From: Streptomyces sp. NBC_01255
Lineage (GTDB): Bacteria; Actinomycetota; Actinomycetes; Streptomycetales; Streptomycetaceae
Direction of reading: 5' to 3'
Assembly: GCF_036226445.1 (NCBI RefSeq)
Contig: NZ_CP108474.1
Span: 6,138,001-6,202,000, forward strand
DNA: 64,000 nt
Positions 59,576 through 64,000 of the stretch are shown one piece after another. The position numbers were made by a program, and so were the translations under genes. A model generated the notes under the pieces. It did not search any database. It was not told where the DNA came from and saw only the letters and a list, made by a program, of their open reading frames with translations. The stretch's first letter is position 1, and every line of letters begins with the position of its first letter.

Positions 59576-60298
59576 ATGGCCGTGCGCGACACCCGTCGGG
59601 GGCCGGAGCCCGTGAGCGGTCGGGACCCGGTCTGGTGGAGCGGTGGGCTCGATCCCGTACGGCCGCTGGTGCTCGTCGTCGGCGGGGCCCTGGGGGGCGG
59701 CCCGGAGTGCGTCCGGCTCCTCGGCCGGCTCGTGGCCCACGGCTACGCGGTGGTCGCCGTCCGGCTGCCCCGGCCCGTGCCGTGCGCGGAGTGCACCGGG
59801 GCCTTCGTCTCCCGGCTGATCGACGGCCACGCCCACACCGCGGACACCCGGAGCACCCGCGTCATCGGCTTCGACCTCGGCGGCCGCCCGGCACTGGCCG
59901 CCGCCGCGACCGACCCGCGGATCGGCTCCGTCCATCTCGTCGGCGCCCCGGTCTCCCGGCTCTTCGAGGAGCCCGACCGGATCCTCGCCCTGCCCCCGAT
60001 GACGGTGGACGCGCTGGTGGACGCCACCGGAGCGGCGGGCGGCGAACAACTCCCGTACCTGCTCGGCGGGTTGGCCCTGCTTCCTGAGCAACTGTACGAG
60101 ATCCGCGGCCAGGTGTGGGTCGGCCACGCCCCTGACGATCCGCTCACCGCTCCGCAGGACCTGGCCCTGCTCAAACTGACCCTGGAGCGCTCCGTGTTCC
60201 ATGCCTTCGGTGCGACCGGGGGCACGACGCCGCGCGGCGGGCCCGTGCACCGCTGGCTGGTCGACGGGGTGCGCGGGGCGGGATCGCCCGCCCGCTGA
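59576..60298 (+). CDS. FrsA-like alpha/beta-hydrolase fold protein, catalytic residues changed
   Basis: 240 aa. ATG 59576 follows GAGAGGAG. The alpha/beta-hydrolase core shows PLVLVVGGALGGGPE, the elbow GFDLGGRPALAAAATDPRIG and APDDPLTAP (late Asp). The elbow has Asp where Ser is usual (D100) and the final GATHGF-type His is replaced (AFGATGGTTPRG). It may therefore be a non-hydrolytic fold protein, such as a polyketide-handling factor. Same strand as the ACAD, PPTase, ACP and KAS III genes. Confidence 0.75.
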   Translation: MAVRDTRRGPEPVSGRDPVWWSGGLDPVRPLVLVVGGALGGGPECVRLLGRLVAHGYAVVAVRLPRPVPCAECTGAFVSRLIDGHAHTADTRSTRVIGFDLGGRPALAAAATDPRIGSVHLVGAPVSRLFEEPDRILALPPMTVDALVDATGAAGGEQLPYLLGGLALLPEQLYEIRGQVWVGHAPDDPLTAPQDLALLKLTLERSVFHAFGATGGTTPRGGPVHRWLVDGVRGAGSPAR

Positions 60299-60427
60299 CA
60301 CCGGTTCGCCCTCGGGCCTTCCTCGGGCCTCCCTCGGATCGACTCCCGGTCAAGGCTGTCTCCAGCGTCTGTCGACAGGGTGCGAGGGATTGTCCGCCGA
60401 TGCCCCCTCTGACGCCCTGGGGTGACC

Positions 60428-62209
60428 ATGTACGAACCCGATGAACTGATCGCCGCCGCGCTAGGCGCCGATCCGCAGTGGCAGCCCGACCGGCTGACCC
60501 GCACCCGCTCCCGCCTGGCCGAGATCGAAGACGGTCTCGGCGACCCGTGGAGCCCCGACAACCCCGTCGGCCTCGCCGCCGTCCTCGCCGCCGACGAATC
60601 GGGGGAGAGCTCCGCCATCGGCATCCGGCGGTTCCGGAACCTCGGCATGCCGGCCGAGATGGTGCCGGTGGACCTCGGCGGCCGGATGGCCGGCGTCGAC
60701 CTCCTCGGCCTGGTCATGCGGCCGTTCTTCCGCCGCGACCCGGCCCTCGCCTTCAGCCACGGCTTCACGCCCTTCCTGGGCGCGCAGATGGTGTGGCTGA
60801 ACGGAGACGCGCGCCAGCGCTCCCGGATGGCCAACGTCATCCTGCGCGGCGGCACGGTGGGCGTGGCCTGCCAGCGCTTCGAGCACGAGAGCGAGTTCCA
60901 CGCCCAGGAGTTCACCGCCGCCTGGGCCGACGACGGCATGCTGCGGCTGAACGGCACCAAGGGCGCCATCAACAACGCCCACAACGCCGAGCTGATCGTC
61001 GGCTTCGTCTCGTCCGGGGACGGCGCCACCGACTACTCGATCCTGATGTTCGATCCGGCGTCCGTACCGCCCGCGCACATGCGCGCGCTGCCCCGGCACC
61101 GTACGACCGGGGTCCGCGGACTCCAGGCCGCCGGGCTCGAGTTCGTGAACTGCCCGCTGCCCGGCGAGTCCCTCGTCGGCACCTGGGGCGACGGGGTGGC
61201 GCTCAGCCTGCGCGCCTACCCCGCCGTGCACGCGGCCTTCCCCTCGATGGCCATCGGCCTCGCCGACACCGCGCTGCGGGCCGCCGTGCGCGCCGCCCAG
61301 GAGCGCGACCTCGGCACGCAGGGCGTGGTGGGCGACGCCTCGGCGCGCTCCGCGCTCGCCGGTACGTTCGCGGACCTGCTGATCGCGGACTGCCTGGCCC
61401 TGACGGCGGGCCGCGCCACCCATCTGCTGCCCGAGCAGTGCGACGTGCTGGCCGCGGTCACCAAGTACATCGTCCCGAAGATCGTCGGCGAGGCGCTCTA
61501 CGACCTGTCGGCGGTGATGGGCGACGCGTTCCACGCGGAGAGCGGGCACGACGCCGTCTTCCGCAAGCAGCTGCGCGACCTGTCCACCATCACCTTCGGG
61601 CACGTCAGCAGCGCCATCTGCCAGTCCGTCATCGCCCCCTACCTGCCGGCCCTCGCGGTCGCCGACCCGGCGGCCGCCACCACCCCCGCCGAGCTGTTCC
61701 GCCTGGAGGCGCCGCTGCCGCCGCTCGACGGCGTGCGGCTCTCCGGCTTCGGCGGCGGCGACGGGCTCCTCGACTACCTCGGGCACGCCGCCCGCCGGCT
61801 GCCCGACGCGCTCACCGGCCACCCGCACGGCGAGCTGCTCACCGCCCTCGTCGACGGGCTGTGCGCGGAGGCCGCCGAGATCCGGCGCGAGGCCGCCGGG
61901 CTCACCGGCGACGGCGATGACAACGGTCTGCTCTTCGACACACGGACCTTCCCGCTCAGCGAGCGGTACGCGCTGCTGCTCGCGGCCTCGGCCTGTGTCG
62001 GGGTCTGGCTCAACGCGGGTGTGGGCCCCGACGAGTTCCTCGACGAGCCGACCTGGCTCGTCCTCGCCCTGCACCGGCTGCTGCGCCGGGTCGGCCGGTC
62101 CGTGCCGCCGCTGCCCCGCGAGGTCGAGACCCGGCTCTGCGAGGAGGTCCTGGCGCGGGTGCGCGTGCCGCAGAGCCTCGACCTGCTGCGTACCGGACTC
62201 GCGGGATGA
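60428..62209 (+). CDS. Acyl-CoA dehydrogenase/oxidase-like flavoprotein, biosynthetic
   Basis: 593 aa, nearer to acyl-CoA oxidases (600-650) than dehydrogenases (380-400). GTG 60422 is an alternative start. It shows FSHGFTPFLGAQMVWLNGD, ACQRFEHESEFHAQEFTAAW (flavin-site region), RLNGTKGAINNAHNAELIVG and an all-helical C-terminal domain (DLSAVMGDAFHAESGHDAVF). It is coupled to the PPTase gene by ATGA. In KAS III-primed pathways it may desaturate or reduce a starter acyl chain. Confidence 0.85.
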   Translation: MYEPDELIAAALGADPQWQPDRLTRTRSRLAEIEDGLGDPWSPDNPVGLAAVLAADESGESSAIGIRRFRNLGMPAEMVPVDLGGRMAGVDLLGLVMRPFFRRDPALAFSHGFTPFLGAQMVWLNGDARQRSRMANVILRGGTVGVACQRFEHESEFHAQEFTAAWADDGMLRLNGTKGAINNAHNAELIVGFVSSGDGATDYSILMFDPASVPPAHMRALPRHRTTGVRGLQAAGLEFVNCPLPGESLVGTWGDGVALSLRAYPAVHAAFPSMAIGLADTALRAAVRAAQERDLGTQGVVGDASARSALAGTFADLLIADCLALTAGRATHLLPEQCDVLAAVTKYIVPKIVGEALYDLSAVMGDAFHAESGHDAVFRKQLRDLSTITFGHVSSAICQSVIAPYLPALAVADPAAATTPAELFRLEAPLPPLDGVRLSGFGGGDGLLDYLGHAARRLPDALTGHPHGELLTALVDGLCAEAAEIRREAAGLTGDGDDNGLLFDTRTFPLSERYALLLAASACVGVWLNAGVGPDEFLDEPTWLVLALHRLLRRVGRSVPPLPREVETRLCEEVLARVRVPQSLDLLRTGLAG

Positions 62210-63120
62210 GCACCCGTGGGACGAACGCGGCCGTCGCCGACCGGGACTTCCCGCCCGCGCCGAGCCGCGTCGGCGGCCCGGCCGGGCCGTGGGGGAACCT
62301 GCTGCGCGACCTGGAGGGCTCCGGCTTCGGCATGGTGCACGCCTCGCTCGGCGAGTGGCGCACCCAGCTGCCGCCCGAGGAGGAGCGCAGAGAACTCCTC
62401 GGCCGGGACTGGGAGCGGTACAGCAAGCTTGTCGGCACCCCTCTGAGGGAACGGTTCTTCGCCACCCGGATGCTCATCCGGCACACCGCCGCCGTCGCCC
62501 TGGGCACGGAGCCGTACTCCCTGGAGCTGCGGTACGGGCTCAACGGCCGCGTCCACCTCCGGGGCTACGACCAGATCGACGTGAGCCTCAGCCACACCGC
62601 CGACCTGCTCCTCTGCGGCATCACCTCCCTGGGCGTCGTCGGCATCGACACCGAACCGGCCACCCGCCGGCTCAGCGGCCAGGACGTCGAGCGGCTGATG
62701 TGCACCGAACCGGAACGCCGGAGGATCGCCCGCGTCCCCGAAGCGGAGCGCAACGGACAGCTCCTCAGCCTCTGGACGCTGAAGGAGGCCTACAGCAAGG
62801 CGCTCGGGCAGGGGCTGCGCTTTCCCTTCACCGAGTTCGGCTTCCGCATGGAGGACGGCGGGGACGGCGGGGGCGGCAGGGACGGCCACGGCGGTGCGGC
62901 CGGCCAAGGCGGCCCGACGGGGCACGCGCGGCTCGAACGCGCCGACGGCACCCTCGTCGAGGACCACACCTGGCGGTTCGCCACCTGCCCGGTGCCCGGA
63001 GGCCACGTCGCCGCCGTCGCGCTCCAGGACACCCGCCGCTCCGGCCGGCCCGACACCCGGGCCAGCACCGCCCTGAACCGCCAGATCCTGGCCGCGATCA
63101 AGCAGTCGACGCGGGCCTGA
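62206..63120 (+). CDS. Sfp-type 4'-phosphopantetheinyl transferase
   Basis: 304 aa; the ATG overlaps the previous stop (ATGA). The family motifs are VSLSHTADLLLCGITSLGVV, GIDTEPATR (metal-binding Asp/Glu) and SLWTLKEAYSKALGQGL. A Gly-rich insertion of about 30 residues sits in the second half. It activates carrier proteins by moving 4'-phosphopantetheine from CoA to Ser; the ACP encoded next is the natural target. Confidence 0.93.
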   Translation: MSTRGTNAAVADRDFPPAPSRVGGPAGPWGNLLRDLEGSGFGMVHASLGEWRTQLPPEEERRELLGRDWERYSKLVGTPLRERFFATRMLIRHTAAVALGTEPYSLELRYGLNGRVHLRGYDQIDVSLSHTADLLLCGITSLGVVGIDTEPATRRLSGQDVERLMCTEPERRRIARVPEAERNGQLLSLWTLKEAYSKALGQGLRFPFTEFGFRMEDGGDGGGGRDGHGGAAGQGGPTGHARLERADGTLVEDHTWRFATCPVPGGHVAAVALQDTRRSGRPDTRASTALNRQILAAIKQSTRA

Positions 63121-63313
63121 CCTGGATCTACCTGCACTCAAGGGCCTGTCGAGTCACCCCCGCCAAGCTGGTGGAGCCGGTGGGGCCCCCTCGGGATCCG
63201 GGGAGGTTTCACACCGCAGGCGCCCGGGTCGGGGCAGCCGGCCACAAGCCCGCTGCCCCGGCCCCGAACGCGCCGGAGCGGATGAATCTGCCGTGGTGAA
63301 GGGGTAATTGACG

Positions 63314-63574
63314 ATGACACAACTCACCCTGCGGGAGCTGGGCGAGATCCTGCTCGAGTTCCAGGACCTGGACGCGCCGGGAGTCCTCGACCCCGACTGC
63401 CTCGACGTCGTCTTCCAGGACCTGGGGTACGACTCGCTGGCACTGCTCCAGACCACCGGCCGTATCCAACGCGAGTACGGCGTCGAACTGGACCGGGACG
63501 GGGTGGCCTCGGCGGAGACGCCGCGCGCGCTGCTCGACCTGGTCAACACCACATTGACTGGAGCGACGGCATGA
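63314..63574 (+). CDS. Acyl carrier protein
   Basis: 86 aa from ATG 63314; AAGGGG is about 9 bases ahead. The phosphopantetheine site is DLGYDSLALLQ with Ser41. The protein is of the type II PKS priming class by context. A 187-bp gap before it (63121-63307) holds no gene and may carry a promoter. The TGA is overlapped by the KAS III ATG (ATGA). Confidence 0.93.
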   Translation: MTQLTLRELGEILLEFQDLDAPGVLDPDCLDVVFQDLGYDSLALLQTTGRIQREYGVELDRDGVASAETPRALLDLVNTTLTGATA

Positions 63575-64000
63575 GGCTCACCGGATTCAGCGAAGTGCTG
63601 CCGGGCGAACCCGTCACCAATCGGGACATGGCCGAGCGATTCGGCCTGCACGAGAAGTGGCTGGACATGATGACGGGGAACCGGACCCGCTACTTCTGCG
63701 CGGCCGACTCCCCACCCTCCGTACCCAAGAGCACCGGCGACCTCGCCGTCGCCGCGGCCACCGCGGCCCTCGCGGACGCCGACGTGGACGTCGCCTCCCT
63801 CGACTTCCTCGTCCTGACCACCGCCTCCCCCGACCACCTGATGCCGGCCACCGTCAACCTGGTCGCCGACCGCATCGGGCTCAACGACGTCCCCACCTTC
63901 CAGCTCATGTCGGGCTGCGCCGGAGCCCTCACCGGGCTCTACACCGCCCGCGCGCTCCTCGCCTCCGGGCTCCGCCGCGGCCTCGTCATCGGCGCCGACA
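63571..64000 (+). CDS. Beta-ketoacyl-ACP synthase III, N-terminal part (cut by window edge)
   Basis: The first 143 codons are present. FSEVLPGEPVTNRDMAERFG and WLDMMTGNRTRYF match the KAS III start, and MSGCAGALTGLYTARALLAS carries the nucleophilic Cys (residue 116) in place of the usual AACAG. In type II PKS clusters this enzyme loads a non-acetate starter onto a dedicated ACP (ZhuH/ZhuG in R1128). The catalytic His and Asn lie outside the window. Confidence 0.92.
   Translation, partial: MRLTGFSEVLPGEPVTNRDMAERFGLHEKWLDMMTGNRTRYFCAADSPPSVPKSTGDLAVAAATAALADADVDVASLDFLVLTTASPDHLMPATVNLVADRIGLNDVPTFQLMSGCAGALTGLYTARALLASGLRRGLVIGAD

Overview
The window is high-GC actinobacterial DNA and looks like a Streptomyces chromosome. 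The reasons are the GC-rich third codon positions, GTG and TTG starts, a Streptomyces-style XRE/DUF397/HATPase regulatory trio, twin-arginine and lipoprotein exports, a Nif3–zinc ribbon–RNase H/CobC operon, a type A RNase P RNA gene, and a secondary-metabolite cluster with a SARP regulator. I found no insertion sequence, CRISPR array, tRNA or rRNA.

Left part (1-19.8 kb). This starts with the tail of a prenyltransferase-like protein, a small lipoprotein and an F420-type luciferase-like oxidoreductase. A leftward operon follows (7150 to 2161). It encodes a WXG100-like helical protein, an 822-aa protein with an N-terminal WXG-type domain, and three paralogous single-pass membrane proteins with conserved cysteines. 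Between two of the paralogues lies a 52-codon scar ORF, which joins the start of one paralogue to the tail of a large protein. The layout resembles a type VII secretion polymorphic effector/immunity locus remodelled by unequal recombination. Beyond it come cell-envelope genes (DUF5336-like, amidase, membrane protein), a methyltransferase, the HATPase/XRE/DUF397 trio, an FKBP isomerase, a secreted phosphatase-fold protein, a cupin, a GlxA-type regulator and a Tat-exported beta-propeller protein.

Middle part (19.9-47.8 kb). Two blocks of fatty-acid or steroid side-chain beta-oxidation genes are each preceded by a palindrome matching the KstR operator (TnnAACnnGTTnnA). The first is a fused acyl-CoA dehydrogenase plus an SCP-x thiolase; the second is a MaoC hydratase, an alcohol dehydrogenase and an SDR. 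Between them sit an MFS pump, a phospholipase D-like protein, and a leftward ABC transporter/two-component operon carrying a HIT-like gene. Next are an HxlR/oxidoreductase divergent pair and an iron-siderophore lipoprotein behind an iron box. The Nif3–zinc ribbon–RNase H/phosphatase operon follows; its middle gene appears to start at CTG. After KDPG aldolase, YaaA, an RNB nuclease, a MerR pair and a Uma2-fold protein, rnpB is followed by a strong terminator.

Right part (47.8-64 kb). After a lipoprotein and a truncated fumarylacetoacetate-hydrolase pseudogene, a biosynthetic cluster begins and runs off the right edge. It encodes an acyltransferase, a didomain aromatase/cyclase, an acyl-CoA carboxylase epsilon subunit, a compact glycosyltransferase and a SARP, and then an initiation-type set (acyl-CoA dehydrogenase-like protein, Sfp-type phosphopantetheinyl transferase, ACP, KAS III). 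This suggests an aromatic (type II) polyketide primed by a non-acetate starter; the KS/CLF pair is not in the window and is expected to the right. Embedded in it is a RiPP-like locus: a fused ocin-ThiF/YcaO cyclodehydratase behind a cysteine-free NHLP-type precursor candidate, flanked by a separated response regulator and histidine kinase. This polyketide/YcaO combination and the WXG-effector array are the two most unusual systems in the window.
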